52,160 bases of DNA from positions 1-52,160 of the IMG/VR virus record IMGVR_UViG_3300033153_005795. One strand, written 5' to 3'. Numbering within the stretch: the stretch's first letter is position 1; the number at the start of each line of letters is the position of its first letter. The stretch comes from a virus. The notes below the pieces were generated by a model. The model was not told the origin of the DNA and ran no database searches. It worked only from the letters and a program-made list of their open reading frames with translations. Of the stretch, positions 31,280 to 40,647 are shown piece by piece. The position numbers and the translations under genes are program-made.

Positions 31280-33851
31280 ATATTGTCTCCTCATATTCTA
31301 TTGGAATTGTTCTTCCTGTCCATTCTTCTATTACTGCTAACAGTGGTGGACGCCGCAACGTTTTATCTACTAACACACGTACCTCGTCTATCTCCTCGGT
31401 AGGTATATCAAGCAGCAATGAGTCATAAGTATTAGATACCATCTTGGTACTCCATCGTCGTCTCTTAATGCCCCGCAGAATCTCGAACTGTGCACTCTGG
31501 AATAACTGTGCACTCAACGTTTGAATAGGGAAATTACATATCTCGTTTAGATATGTATCTGTTCCCCTACCTGTCGCAAATGTCCTGCTCCAGCCGGTGG
31601 GCAATTCCATATAACCTTTCTGTCGCACATCCTCGATTAGTCTATCCTGCCATTCTCTAAAGTGGTGGTGCAGGGAATACCACCTGTCGATTGTAGCTCG
31701 GCAGAATCGAAGGTCCAATTCTATCCCGACCTTGTTGCGGGCAGTTTCCTGGTATTTTCTGGGGCCGCCCCGATAGAGAACCAGGAAGTTCAGAGTTTTC
31801 AGCAGATGTCTTTCCCGTGAATTCTTAATGTCCGGACGTGTCAGGTCGAGATCCGGGAAGATAATCGGGGCATCCTGCAGGTGTAAATCTAATCCCTTCT
31901 CGTATGCCTCCATCAATAAAGGATCCCCGGACTGTAAAGCTGCCATCCGCAATTCAATCTGGGAAAGATCAAAACCAGCGAGGATTCCTCGTTTATGCCG
32001 TGTAGTAAGGCAACCCATAATTTGTTTCGGAAACGTAGGTATAGACGGTTTCTGTGCACTAAACCTACCCTGAATTGTACCACCCCCCTTTTCTTCGCTG
32101 CTTGCTCCTCGTGAATGATAACCAGGCATCGGATACCACGTAGGATGGGCAAAGGAAACACGACCGTCTTTGTACGTTAATCCTTTTCGTTTATCCGTCA
32201 AGAGAGGAGTTGTAAAACTATCTACAAGCTTGCTTGCCGCCCGATGCTCCTGTAACTTTTCGAGCTGCAATCTGCGGGGCCCAGCAGGTAACTTATCAAG
32301 AAGCAATGCTATGTTCTCCTTTTTTATAGCAATCTCTTTTGTTTTCCGTGTGAACATAACCCGCTTATCATTAAGCAGACCACATTCTTCCAGGGATTCC
32401 CCGATGAAGTTTCGTAGTGATTTACTGGATCCTTCTCCCTGTGCAATAATTCCTTCCCTCTCCAGCTCTGAAAAGATAGCTTCTCTTTTTTCTGTAAGCT
32501 GTGTATGCAGGGCCGTAAGCCTTTCTGTATCAAACGCAACCCCGTCCTGTTCGAGCTGGAAGGTATCCCAGATGATGGCATTCCGAAGATCTGCACACTC
32601 TTTTGTCAGCTTAAAACTATCTTCCCCATACCTCTCCTTGATTCGTGCCCAACATTCTTCATACAGCACGAGAGTAGCAGCAGAATCGAGGCAGTTATAA
32701 TAATTCTCCTCCGGATCCCACGCACTCTTTGCTCTTCCGAGTATATCTTTCACTCCGTTGTAATCTGCGATACCAAACAAGGTTGCTCTTTCTTTCAGTC
32801 CCTGCTCCGGTTGCTGTTCATATAACAGAAATCCTACCAGCAACGTATCGTCAACCCGCAGGCGTAAGGGATTTATCCAGTAGAAAAGTTCCTTGTCGGC
32901 GGCGGCCTGATATAACAAATCGTATTTCAAGTTCTGACCGATAAGAAGCCGCTTGTTTGTAGAAATCAGACGGAACCACTCACGGATTCGCTCACGATGT
33001 ACACCATTTTTGAAAACGTATAGTGGTGTTTTGATGTCGCCTTTTTCATCTCGATAGGCAAACGCAACTGTAACAACCTGATCTTCATATTCTACACCAT
33101 CTACAATCTTCGATTTAATTGGAACAAAAACCGTCTGTTCTTTTCCGGCGAGAATACCATAAGTCTCTATATCGACTGCGGTTACGTCAGGACACGTAGT
33201 CGGCAGTTTCGCTCCTACCTCTGGTATTACCATTAGTGCATTGGGTATGAATTCGCCCCGCAGATAGCGGCTGACTAAATCGAAATGGGCCTGCACTGCT
33301 CTTACAAGTGCAGGTTTTCTGCTCGGATGTAAGATTGCAGGATGATAAGTGAAGAAGCAAGCCTTCACATCTATGCCCGGATCTGTTGCTTTGCAGCCCT
33401 GGTATCGGAAGGCTTCCTTGAGGCTCGAAAATCCCTCTATACTATAGGCGGCAGGAAGTCCACACGCCAGGATAATGATCTCTTCGTATTCCTTTCGCAG
33501 CCGTTTTATATCTTCTATCAGGTGTTTATGGCACGCCTTAATCTGGCTATTCCGTGGCTTGCTGCCCTGTGGAACAACACACCGGCAGGTGTTGGTTAAA
33601 TAGATGTCTGCATATTCCGCAAAACCTATGTTGTCGAGGAATTTCTCCAGTAGCTTACCGGCATATCCAATCCAGATCTTTCCCTGTCTATCCTCGTTTT
33701 TACCTGGAGATTGTCCTACTACCAGCAGGGCTTTTTTCTTTCCGGTAACTGCGTACGGTCTTGTTGGAAGCCCCGGATGCTCGGCAGCCTCGTGCAGCGG
33801 ACAATCCGTACAATTTGTACAATCGACAAATTCAATCATTCGATTCTCCAT
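31242..33851 (-). CDS. Uracil-DNA glycosylase / family A DNA polymerase fusion
   Basis: 869 residues with three parts. Residues 1-200 resemble a family-4-type uracil-DNA glycosylase: Cys11, 14 and 17, LLVVGQSPGKNED (42-54), NTCRCVVP (87-94), FTYHPAILH (167-175) and an iron-sulfur-style cysteine set (Cys89/91/107). Residues about 220-420 carry exonuclease motifs AVDIETYG (Asp227, Glu229), NLKYDLL (Asp311) and NCLDSA (Asp389). The rest is PolA: motif A FDLSQIELR (Asp628), motif B around HLLKTLNFLVLYRGG (682-696), motif C NTYDSLLL (Asp810). Motif C has Tyr-Asp-Ser where the family usually has His-Asp-Glu. Confidence 0.88.
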   Translation of the reverse strand: MENRMIEFVDCTNCTDCPLHEAAEHPGLPTRPYAVTGKKKALLVVGQSPGKNEDRQGKIWIGYAGKLLEKFLDNIGFAEYADIYLTNTCRCVVPQGSKPRNSQIKACHKHLIEDIKRLRKEYEEIIILACGLPAAYSIEGFSSLKEAFRYQGCKATDPGIDVKACFFTYHPAILHPSRKPALVRAVQAHFDLVSRYLRGEFIPNALMVIPEVGAKLPTTCPDVTAVDIETYGILAGKEQTVFVPIKSKIVDGVEYEDQVVTVAFAYRDEKGDIKTPLYVFKNGVHRERIREWFRLISTNKRLLIGQNLKYDLLYQAAADKELFYWINPLRLRVDDTLLVGFLLYEQQPEQGLKERATLFGIADYNGVKDILGRAKSAWDPEENYYNCLDSAATLVLYEECWARIKERYGEDSFKLTKECADLRNAIIWDTFQLEQDGVAFDTERLTALHTQLTEKREAIFSELEREGIIAQGEGSSKSLRNFIGESLEECGLLNDKRVMFTRKTKEIAIKKENIALLLDKLPAGPRRLQLEKLQEHRAASKLVDSFTTPLLTDKRKGLTYKDGRVSFAHPTWYPMPGYHSRGASSEEKGGGTIQGRFSAQKPSIPTFPKQIMGCLTTRHKRGILAGFDLSQIELRMAALQSGDPLLMEAYEKGLDLHLQDAPIIFPDLDLTRPDIKNSRERHLLKTLNFLVLYRGGPRKYQETARNKVGIELDLRFCRATIDRWYSLHHHFREWQDRLIEDVRQKGYMELPTGWSRTFATGRGTDTYLNEICNFPIQTLSAQLFQSAQFEILRGIKRRRWSTKMVSNTYDSLLLDIPTEEIDEVRVLVDKTLRRPPLLAVIEEWTGRTIPIEYEETIYASYPSSPGNIQ

Positions 33852-34398
33852 TCTCTAATCTAATATCGCTCTCTACTTCGTTGCCCCACACATCCCAACC
33901 TTCTGCCTTTTCTCTTGCAAAGAGTTCTATACGAGGCAAATCACCAACGAGCTGGACTATTCTATCTCTAACCTCCGCCGGCTTCTGACTATGCCTTTCT
34001 CGTGGAGATACTACAATCTCCCTCACACTTCTGTTTATCCGTTTAGGAGAACCTTTTGTAGCCAGGAGAACGAACTCTGTATTCTTCCTTGTCCAGTAGC
34101 CCAATCCACAGAAAAAACCTTTACCCGATGGGTTTTGCTTTACCCACACAAAGCCATCCGTTTTATACTCGAAACCCCACGCTTCGATAACCTGCAAGGC
34201 TTCTTTAAGTTTGGGCCAGGTTGCCCATAAAAATAAGATGCAATCCTTATCGGCAATCTCCCTGACTGGCAGCGAGCAAATATCTCCCAGCTCCATGGTC
34301 GGATAATACTGATCAGAACTTCTACCAGAACCAGTACCATAACACCACACCCGATATTTCCAAGGCGGGTCAGCATAGATTATTTGGTATTTCTTCAT
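33832..34398 (-). CDS. MT-A70 family adenine-N6 methyltransferase
   Basis: 188 residues. IIYADPPWKYRVW carries the catalytic DPPW (residues 10-13), and NTEFVLLATKGSPKR and RERHSQKPAEVRDRI follow in the usual order. The target sequence is not known. A sequence-specific adenine methylase could protect phage DNA from host restriction. It overlaps the polymerase start by 20 bases. Confidence 0.85.
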   Translation of the reverse strand: MKKYQIIYADPPWKYRVWCYGTGSGRSSDQYYPTMELGDICSLPVREIADKDCILFLWATWPKLKEALQVIEAWGFEYKTDGFVWVKQNPSGKGFFCGLGYWTRKNTEFVLLATKGSPKRINRSVREIVVSPRERHSQKPAEVRDRIVQLVGDLPRIELFAREKAEGWDVWGNEVESDIRLENGESND

Positions 34399-34404
34399 AT
34401 TCGA

Positions 34405-34611
34405 CTACCAGCTTGTAAATCCACAGGCCCGCAGAAAATCATTTCGCTTGAAACCTACGATATTCCCCTCGGCATTATCTGCAATATCTTCTGATATGTA
34501 GTCCAGCGTAAGGTTCACAGGCATAAAGTCCTCTGCACATCGTACGGTTTCGGTGCGGGCTTTTTTAATAATCACCGCAACCTGATTCAGAATCTCTAAT
34601 TCAATATTCAT
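34405..34611 (-). CDS. Hypothetical small protein
   Basis: 68 residues, with helical opening (NIELEILNQVAVIIKKART) and a C-terminal KRNDFLRACGFTSW. No family is recognised. In the early operon between the MazG-like and methylase genes. Confidence 0.5.
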   Translation of the reverse strand: MNIELEILNQVAVIIKKARTETVRCAEDFMPVNLTLDYISEDIADNAEGNIVGFKRNDFLRACGFTSW

Positions 34612-34620
34612 TGTCGGCTC

Positions 34621-35013
34621 CTATTCCTTCAAGTGTTCTATTACTCCATATTTATCGGGTTTGCCCCATTTGCGTTTCAAGTTTATTTTGTGCTTCTTCT
34701 TGACTTCTTCAAATAAATCGTATCCGCATTCATGGGCGTGTTGAAATAACAATATCAAACAATCTGCTGCCTCCTCTGGATTACCCGAATCTCCAAGTTC
34801 GTATGCTTCCTTAATCAAATGATTTACAAGCCCCCTCACAGATTGAGACTTCCCGAACACCCTGTTCCCCCATTCCCCTATCTGTCGTTGTAGAGTCGCT
34901 ATCTCTTTAAGTTTCCTATTCTCGGCTAAAAGCTGCTCAACATCTTCCCATCTGCACCAGTAGCCATCAGGACTTTCCGACTCATAATCATCAAAAATAT
35001 CATATCGTTTCAT
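34621..35013 (-). CDS. MazG-like/DUF550 nucleotide pyrophosphohydrolase
   Basis: 130 residues. The C-terminal half has KEAYELGDSGNPEEAADCL then ILLFQHAHECGYDLFEEVKK and NLKRKWGKPDKYG, the E-A...E-x-x-D arrangement and final K-R-K-W of MazG-type all-alpha NTP pyrophosphohydrolases found in phages. It would adjust nucleotide pools or signal nucleotides. The N-terminal third is not conserved in that family. Confidence 0.72.
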   Translation of the reverse strand: MKRYDIFDDYESESPDGYWCRWEDVEQLLAENRKLKEIATLQRQIGEWGNRVFGKSQSVRGLVNHLIKEAYELGDSGNPEEAADCLILLFQHAHECGYDLFEEVKKKHKINLKRKWGKPDKYGVIEHLKE

Positions 35014-35051
35014 CTCTATCCTTTAACAAATCTTTTCTTTAATTTACTAAC

Positions 35052-35447
35052 TTATTCATCCATTAACAATTCAGGGTTTTCGTAAATGTTCCCAATAACT
35101 CTCATTTCTTGCACGGCTGGGAGTTCCGTGATTAAATCATCACTACGCAGATAGTAACCACAGGTAAGGGGGTCTTCTACTACTATGCATTTGTAACCTA
35201 CTGCATCTTCTACTATATCACCATTAAATACTTCCTGGCCACCCTTATCATTTAAGCCAGTATAAAACATTATGACTATCTTCTTGTATTCGTTTTCTGC
35301 ATTGGAATTGAGGTAACCCGTTGGATTGTAAGTCATAACTTTTCCGGTCTGCGTAAGTAGGAACCAATCTTCAGTTCCACACATTGTTTTATACTCTTTG
35401 CCTTCAAGCTCATATTCAACCCAAACTCTAAATTTTATCGGTTTCAT
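35052..35447 (-). CDS. YopX family protein
   Basis: 131 residues, opening IKFRVWVEYELEGKEYKTM then MFYTGLNDKGGQEVFNGDIVED and MRVIGNIYENPELL at the end. These (R-x-W start, G-L-x-D...G-x-E-x-x-x-G-D-I, V-I-G-N-I-x-E-N-P) are the family's hallmarks. It is common in Gram-positive phages and plasmids, of unknown role. It overlaps its upstream neighbour by 4 bases. Confidence 0.82.
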   Translation of the reverse strand: MKPIKFRVWVEYELEGKEYKTMCGTEDWFLLTQTGKVMTYNPTGYLNSNAENEYKKIVIMFYTGLNDKGGQEVFNGDIVEDAVGYKCIVVEDPLTCGYYLRSDDLITELPAVQEMRVIGNIYENPELLMDE

Positions 35448-36013
35448 TTTCTATCCTTTCGCAAATCTTTTTGGATGCTCTTGAGAGCGTCTAATGCTTT
35501 TTTATAACGCTTAATACATTTTTTGTGATGAGAGATACCTCCTGCTGTTTGTTCAATAATCGACATTGATATTTTTCCCTCCGCTGGTTCCTCTATGTAA
35601 TCAATCCACTTAACGTGGCTATTGATTGATTGCTCAAGTACGTTTTTGATTACCCAAACTGCCTTTGTCTTCGGTACGAATTCTTTATCTATACTCGCAG
35701 CACTTATTTCTTTGTTTCCTTTCTCATTCTCAACTTTTTCGTAAGTTTTTTCAAATATATCCGGCTTGCAAGGATAAAATTCTCCTTCTACTCCACGAAT
35801 TATCCAATCACCTTTGTTTGCGAGGTGGTTTCCCTCAAGAGTAGATATTACTAAATCTTCAGCTTCAAAGTTGGATTGACACATACGTGGTCCTGTATCC
35901 TCTGAATGCCAGCGCCTTGCCCAAGCAAAAATTTCTTCAAAGTTGCTGCCATTAAATTGAATTGCGTCAATCACGATTGGTTTTTTTCTGTATTTACCCA
36001 CTTTCTTGTTCAT
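35444..36013 (-). CDS. PGDYG-like phage protein
   Basis: 189 residues, opening KYRKKPIVIDAIQFNG and containing GDWIIRGVEGEFYPCKPDIF then EKTYEKV, the beginning and end of a widespread phage domain (K-Y-R-K-K-P...G-D-x-I...G-E-x-Y-x-C-K-P-D-I-F). Beyond residue 100 there is an extra helical, Lys-rich region. The role is unknown; the genes are common among early accessory genes. Confidence 0.75.
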   Translation of the reverse strand: MNKKVGKYRKKPIVIDAIQFNGSNFEEIFAWARRWHSEDTGPRMCQSNFEAEDLVISTLEGNHLANKGDWIIRGVEGEFYPCKPDIFEKTYEKVENEKGNKEISAASIDKEFVPKTKAVWVIKNVLEQSINSHVKWIDYIEEPAEGKISMSIIEQTAGGISHHKKCIKRYKKALDALKSIQKDLRKDRK

Positions 36014-36441
36014 TTCTTTCTACTCCATTTATTACATAGTTTCAAATGGCCTTTGTATGCAGCCAGCGGGTCGTTATAGCCAAGAAAGTCAAGTTCTTGG
36101 CTATTTGCAATCCTGTAAGGACAAACTGGACAAAGGTTTTTAGGCATCTTTTCGGCTTTGAAAACCATCGTCTCATATTTTCTGCCCCCTCTGATGTCTT
36201 CAAATCCAAAGCGTTCAAAATACGCATCATCAAAAGCACCTCCAGCCAAGCACTTATTTTCCTCCCACCATTTAGGGTCAAAGTTTTTTGCGTGGCTTTC
36301 ACGAGCAGGTCGGTCTGACCACAACTCGCCAATAGTAGATACTATGTACTTGCCTACATATGTAGATAAAACATATTGACAGCGGCTGGCGAGTATGTAA
36401 TGAGCCGGATGAGGCATCCAAATCCATCTATCCCTTTTCAT
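36010..36441 (-). CDS. Hypothetical early protein
   Basis: 143 residues from the ATG at 36441 (AAAGGA upstream). It contains WIWMPHPAHYILASRCQYVL, then Trp/Asp-rich loops and a C-terminal CPVCPYR and KLCNKW that could bind metal. No family is recognised. Confidence 0.55.
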   Translation of the reverse strand: MKRDRWIWMPHPAHYILASRCQYVLSTYVGKYIVSTIGELWSDRPARESHAKNFDPKWWEENKCLAGGAFDDAYFERFGFEDIRGGRKYETMVFKAEKMPKNLCPVCPYRIANSQELDFLGYNDPLAAYKGHLKLCNKWSRKK

Positions 36442-36491
36442 TTCTATCCTTTCACAAATCTTTCCCTTAATTAAACCTAACACACTGCCTA

Positions 36492-36707
36492 CTAATCTCC
36501 CATCTTAATCCGGCCTACTATATCTACTTGCAGACCCATTCGGTTGTCTTTTGGTATGCCTTCGGTTAGCTCTCCAGTGCCGTCGGGATGGAGTTTGAAT
36601 ATAGTCTCATTTCCTACCCGAAATGAAATATAACCAAACTCATTCCCTTCTAACCACACTGGTATTACTGGTTCTTCTACTTCGTTTGAGACTACGTATT
36701 TAGTCAT
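36492..36707 (-). CDS. Small beta-rich protein, family A paralogue 4
   Basis: 71 residues, opening MTKYVVSN and ending NRMGLQVDIVGRIKMGD; clearly paralogous to the gene at 15714-15917. The three other copies belong to the Ubl-cassette operon, so a link between that operon and this early region is suggested. Confidence 0.65.
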   Translation of the reverse strand: MTKYVVSNEVEEPVIPVWLEGNEFGYISFRVGNETIFKLHPDGTGELTEGIPKDNRMGLQVDIVGRIKMGD

Positions 36708-36724
36708 TTTCTTGTCTCCTTAAT

Positions 36725-37153
36725 TCATTCACTTTTCAATTTTCCCAAGACGTCCATAATTTCTCTTTCCAGGCGCTTTTTATTTAATTCCAGCAACTTT
36801 TGATAGAACTCGAAGGGCTTAACCTCGAAGTTATACGTTTTGTTGTGGCAATCAAATCTTCGAGACACTAACTTGCCTGGGCAACTTGAGCATTCGCCTT
36901 GCCACGCAAATCCATTTCTGGTTTCTTTCCATTCATCTCCGTTTCTTTTATCATACTCACAAAAGAAGCAATAATGTCTGGGAGACTCTCTTCCTGTATC
37001 TATTCCATGTTCTTCAAGCCACTCACGCCGAAGCCCCATAACGCTTTTTCCGCTTTTTAAGTGCTGTATTACATATCTCTCTTGTGTCAAAGTAAGTTCC
37101 CAAGCATCATCCAGCGTCAGACGCTCGGCCATTTCTCGGTATCTCTTGTTCAT
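36725..37153 (-). CDS. Hypothetical zinc-binding-type protein
   Basis: 142 residues. Cysteines in CFFCEYD and CSSCPG are spaced for a zinc site, after a helical N-terminus (LTLDDAWELTLTQERYVIQH). The C-terminus is a basic helix (LNKKRLEREIMDVLGK). No family name is assigned. Confidence 0.55.
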   Translation of the reverse strand: MNKRYREMAERLTLDDAWELTLTQERYVIQHLKSGKSVMGLRREWLEEHGIDTGRESPRHYCFFCEYDKRNGDEWKETRNGFAWQGECSSCPGKLVSRRFDCHNKTYNFEVKPFEFYQKLLELNKKRLEREIMDVLGKLKSE

Positions 37154-37175
37154 TTTTATCTTCTTTCTCTAATTA

Positions 37176-37412
37176 TCAAAACTCCGAGTTTAATTCCATA
37201 ATCTCTATTGCACCGATGGATGATTTCTTTATTATAAAAGCCATCTTGTTGCTATCATAATCATTCAATCTTCCTTTTATTTGAACATAATTAAGCACCA
37301 CGTTTTCAAAATCCTCCATCGCTTTGTAAGCATCTTCCTTGCGTGCAATCGTGCTCAATGCTATATTGAAATCATCCGAGAAAAACGATACCTTCACCTT
37401 ATCTTCTTTCAT
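37176..37412 (-). CDS. First early gene, hypothetical
   Basis: 78 residues from the ATG at 37412 (AGGGG nine bases upstream). Beta-alpha-beta composition (KVKVSFFSDDFNIALST; AYKAMEDFENVVLNYV). It is the most upstream gene of the early strand, after the late operon ends (37515) and behind the inverted repeat at 37429-37468. Confidence 0.5.
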   Translation of the reverse strand: MKEDKVKVSFFSDDFNIALSTIARKEDAYKAMEDFENVVLNYVQIKGRLNDYDSNKMAFIIKKSSIGAIEIMELNSEF

Positions 37413-37428
37413 TTCTATACCCCTACAA

Positions 37429-37468
37429 TTACCATACAAAAATACGTATTCCTACGCCCGTATGGTAA
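37429..37468. promoter_or_regulatory. 9-bp perfect inverted repeat ahead of the first early gene
   Basis: TTACCATAC (37429-37437) and GTATGGTAA (37460-37468) with a 22-base centre that includes the palindrome ATACGTAT. It lies in the gap between the last late gene and the first early gene, 17 bases before the latter. A weak -10-like TAGTAT lies in the same gap. Operator or RNA hairpin. Confidence 0.5.
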
Positions 37469-37514
37469 ATACTACGCTGTTCAGGGAGAAATGTTCAGAA
37501 AAAAATAAATTATT

Positions 37515-40500
37515 CTACTGCCATTGTCCTTCTGCGGGGCCAGGGGCAGCAAACATTTGTGCATATTGATCCAGCAGCCCAACTGGTTGTTTCTCCAGAT
37601 CCTCGAAGATTCTGGCCATCATTGCTTCTCCTGCTACCCGCTCGAACAGCGGACGGTAGGCTTTTGGAAAACCACGCATAATACGGTGCAGTCTGCTTAT
37701 TTCCATACGATTATGGATTGCGGTAATATCACTTTTCTTTACCTGAAGAGGAGCAAGTTCGGGGTAGGCTTTCTTGAAATCCTCCTGTACACGTTGTGCC
37801 CTGGGTAAGTCATTCTTCGACAGAGCATCGAGGTACTCCCTCCGGTAGCGGCGGACCTTCTCCCGCTGCTTCAGAAGCCATTCGGCTGCAGCCCACTCCG
37901 AAGATTGAGCAACGGGGTTCAGCCCACTTGCCCGCATAAAAAGCTCAAACGGACTATACGTACCAACCAATGCTCTCTCCCTGTTATAGACGGGAATACG
38001 CCCATCCTCCGTGCGGTTCTGATAATCAGCATACCGAGGAGCCAGCGTACGATATAGTCTTCTTATACCAAGCCCCCCAGGTACCAGCAGAGGCCACGCT
38101 GTCTGTAGATATTTCGGCTCCCCACTATGTACAGCCGCAAGGAGAGATCCTGCAGTTCCTATGACCGGCGGAACGAAAGGGGAAGGATAAAAAGGAGCTT
38201 CCGGATAAACCGGGGCCGGCAGTGCCCCGAACAATAACTGCTGGCTAATATCCATTCCCAGCATATTCTTGACTGCATAGTAAGCCGCTGTGGAACCCAT
38301 TAGTGCCCGTGCTATTGTACCCCAATGCAATTTATTCGGGTCTGCTCCCCATCGTAGAGAACTATGGAGAAAACCCAAAAACCTCAACGGAAAGTGCATA
38401 AACTGTCTGAACGGAACAGGCAGGTTCAGCAGCATTCGTGGCATATTCAAAGGGCCGCCAGGAAATTGCGTCATACCAACCATTACTCTTCCAAGCTGTC
38501 CTGCCATAGCAGGTTTTATCCCGTCTGCCAATGCAGTCGCCCGTGTACCATAAAAACTTAACAGCCAGTTAAACGATTCGGTTGCTACAAAAGGAGTCAT
38601 CATTACCCGCTTTATTTTCTCCCACATACTGCCTACTGCTACTATTGCAGGATGTCCGGTTTGCATTATATCGCCATGTGTCATTTGCTCTATAAAGTGC
38701 CCGGCGTCTTTCATTTCCTTCACGAGTTCAGGAAAGGCCAGCTTAAAAGCCTTTGCGTGCCCCACTCCTTTTGTTAGATACGAGAAATATTTCAGAAGCC
38801 GTGGATTCTTCGGTCCCAATAATTCTTCAAATCCAAGCTTCATACCTCTCAATCCTATCACGTTTGCAGTAGTAATCCATGTCTGCCCTAAATTCTTGAT
38901 AGATGGAGAAAGATTAGGCATTCCGAGTGTTGATAGATAAAACCAATGGGCAATCCGTGAACCTATAGTTTCGAGATTAAAAGCGCCGGGCGACTCGGCA
39001 AAGTAGTCCAGCAACATCTTATGTGTGGTCGGCGGCAACAACTTCTTCAACATCGGATGATCACGAAGCCACGTAAAGATGCGGTACTTCTGTTCCCCAA
39101 ATGCAACCGAATGTTCAAATCCTACCCGTGTTCTTATGCCCCGCAGAAGAGGTAGCAAATTATCCATTAAATACCTGGTCTGCCACGCAGGAAGAGGGCC
39201 GGCTCCCCTGATTGTCTTCATAATCTCTGTTCCTTTGCCTGTCATATGCCACGCAAAAGTAGGAGCAACTGCGTGTAGATAGCGGGGAAGTACTTTATAT
39301 GGATCCATTAGATATTCTGGTGGTAATGCAAAATGGTCAGCAATTGTATTAAGCTCGGCCAGCATTGCTTCCGCCCCCCGACCGGAGGCATCCTTCAACA
39401 GGTGGAACATATTTCTGAACAGAGTATTTGCGGCATCTCTTTTCCCCAGGCGGATTGTCATATCCATATTCCACGGGGGATTATTCATCATTTCTCCTAC
39501 GTCTTTGACGAACTTATCCACGTTACCAGCCGCCGCCTTCCATCTCTCACCAATCCCACGGGCGAACATAGCCCTTCGTTTTCCAAGCCATCTATTCAGT
39601 AGAGGCATAAAGTCAGGATGCAGATCACCAGCTTCCTCAAGCATTCGTAGCTCTTTCATCGCAGGCATTCCTCCCCAGGTACGTACCCGGAGAGGCCGGC
39701 CTACTGCGTACTCCACTGTTCTGTCAACCCAGTCAGCATACGATTGTGGACTTGAAGCAACAGATGCTCTTTGTGCCAATCGTTCATATCTATTGAAATA
39801 TGTACCGTGCGGGAAATAATTCTTGATACGCTGTCCTATCTCCCATCCCTTCAGTTTAAGTGCATTTCGTAATTTGCTTGCTTTCATCCATACTTCTTTA
39901 GGAAAAGAATCTGCTATACTATCCAGCCATTTTCCCATCCTCCCCGATAGCTTTATAGCAGCAGGGCTCATTTTCCTCTGTAGCCCAGGGGCTATTGGTC
40001 CCATTGCTTTCAATTCAGCCGCAAATTCAGGGTCGGAACTCAATAACCTCCAGAGTGGAGACTTCGTCGTGTTCCATCCTTCTCTTAAAGCGGCAGCTCG
40101 TAGTCTTTCAAGTCTCGGTAGCCTGCCTGCCTCTCTAAACATCCGATCTAATTTAACCACATACTTCGCTTCATAGTCAGCCAGAGTTCCTACGTACTCC
40201 GCCAACTTCTTTATCAATCCAGGAACATTCCGAAGATTTGTAAATGCCGAATGGATATACGACGAGTACGGTCCCATCGCCTTCACAGCCCCTGACGTGC
40301 CTTCATAAAGGGCTTGCAGTGGTTTAACCCCCACAAGAGGAAAACCCTTCATCAATCCAGGGATCCCGAAAGCCATTATAGCCCCTATGATGAAGACCGG
40401 ATTTGTCGTAACATCCACTATCGTCTTCAGGAAGGGGTTCTTTCTACCCTTCAGCAGGGCAGAACGAAACGTCTGCATTTCTGTTGGTGTAAGTGTCTGG

Positions 40501-40634
40501 GGAGCGAGCAGAGATCGTGTTGCGGCATCGATGTCTCCTCGTAGTAAAAGATTAGAAAGGGCAAGTTGTGGTCTGTCATATAGCGTGAGAGGAAAATCGA
40601 TTCCGGCAATACCGTACGGAATCTTCTCATCCAT
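37515..40634 (-). CDS. Giant internal virion (ejection) protein
   Basis: 1039 residues, the last and largest gene of the late operon. Long helical stretches, several hydrophobic segments (NPVFIIGAIMAFGIPGLM; WGTIARALMGSTAAYYAVK) and Arg/Lys-rich linkers without a known enzyme motif. Size, position after the coiled-coil proteins and mixed hydrophobic/helical character match podovirus core proteins injected into the cell envelope. I find no lysozyme or transglycosylase residues I can point to. Confidence 0.65.
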   Translation of the reverse strand: MDEKIPYGIAGIDFPLTLYDRPQLALSNLLLRGDIDAATRSLLAPQTLTPTEMQTFRSALLKGRKNPFLKTIVDVTTNPVFIIGAIMAFGIPGLMKGFPLVGVKPLQALYEGTSGAVKAMGPYSSYIHSAFTNLRNVPGLIKKLAEYVGTLADYEAKYVVKLDRMFREAGRLPRLERLRAAALREGWNTTKSPLWRLLSSDPEFAAELKAMGPIAPGLQRKMSPAAIKLSGRMGKWLDSIADSFPKEVWMKASKLRNALKLKGWEIGQRIKNYFPHGTYFNRYERLAQRASVASSPQSYADWVDRTVEYAVGRPLRVRTWGGMPAMKELRMLEEAGDLHPDFMPLLNRWLGKRRAMFARGIGERWKAAAGNVDKFVKDVGEMMNNPPWNMDMTIRLGKRDAANTLFRNMFHLLKDASGRGAEAMLAELNTIADHFALPPEYLMDPYKVLPRYLHAVAPTFAWHMTGKGTEIMKTIRGAGPLPAWQTRYLMDNLLPLLRGIRTRVGFEHSVAFGEQKYRIFTWLRDHPMLKKLLPPTTHKMLLDYFAESPGAFNLETIGSRIAHWFYLSTLGMPNLSPSIKNLGQTWITTANVIGLRGMKLGFEELLGPKNPRLLKYFSYLTKGVGHAKAFKLAFPELVKEMKDAGHFIEQMTHGDIMQTGHPAIVAVGSMWEKIKRVMMTPFVATESFNWLLSFYGTRATALADGIKPAMAGQLGRVMVGMTQFPGGPLNMPRMLLNLPVPFRQFMHFPLRFLGFLHSSLRWGADPNKLHWGTIARALMGSTAAYYAVKNMLGMDISQQLLFGALPAPVYPEAPFYPSPFVPPVIGTAGSLLAAVHSGEPKYLQTAWPLLVPGGLGIRRLYRTLAPRYADYQNRTEDGRIPVYNRERALVGTYSPFELFMRASGLNPVAQSSEWAAAEWLLKQREKVRRYRREYLDALSKNDLPRAQRVQEDFKKAYPELAPLQVKKSDITAIHNRMEISRLHRIMRGFPKAYRPLFERVAGEAMMARIFEDLEKQPVGLLDQYAQMFAAPGPAEGQWQ

Positions 40635-40647
40635 ATCGATCAGTCTC

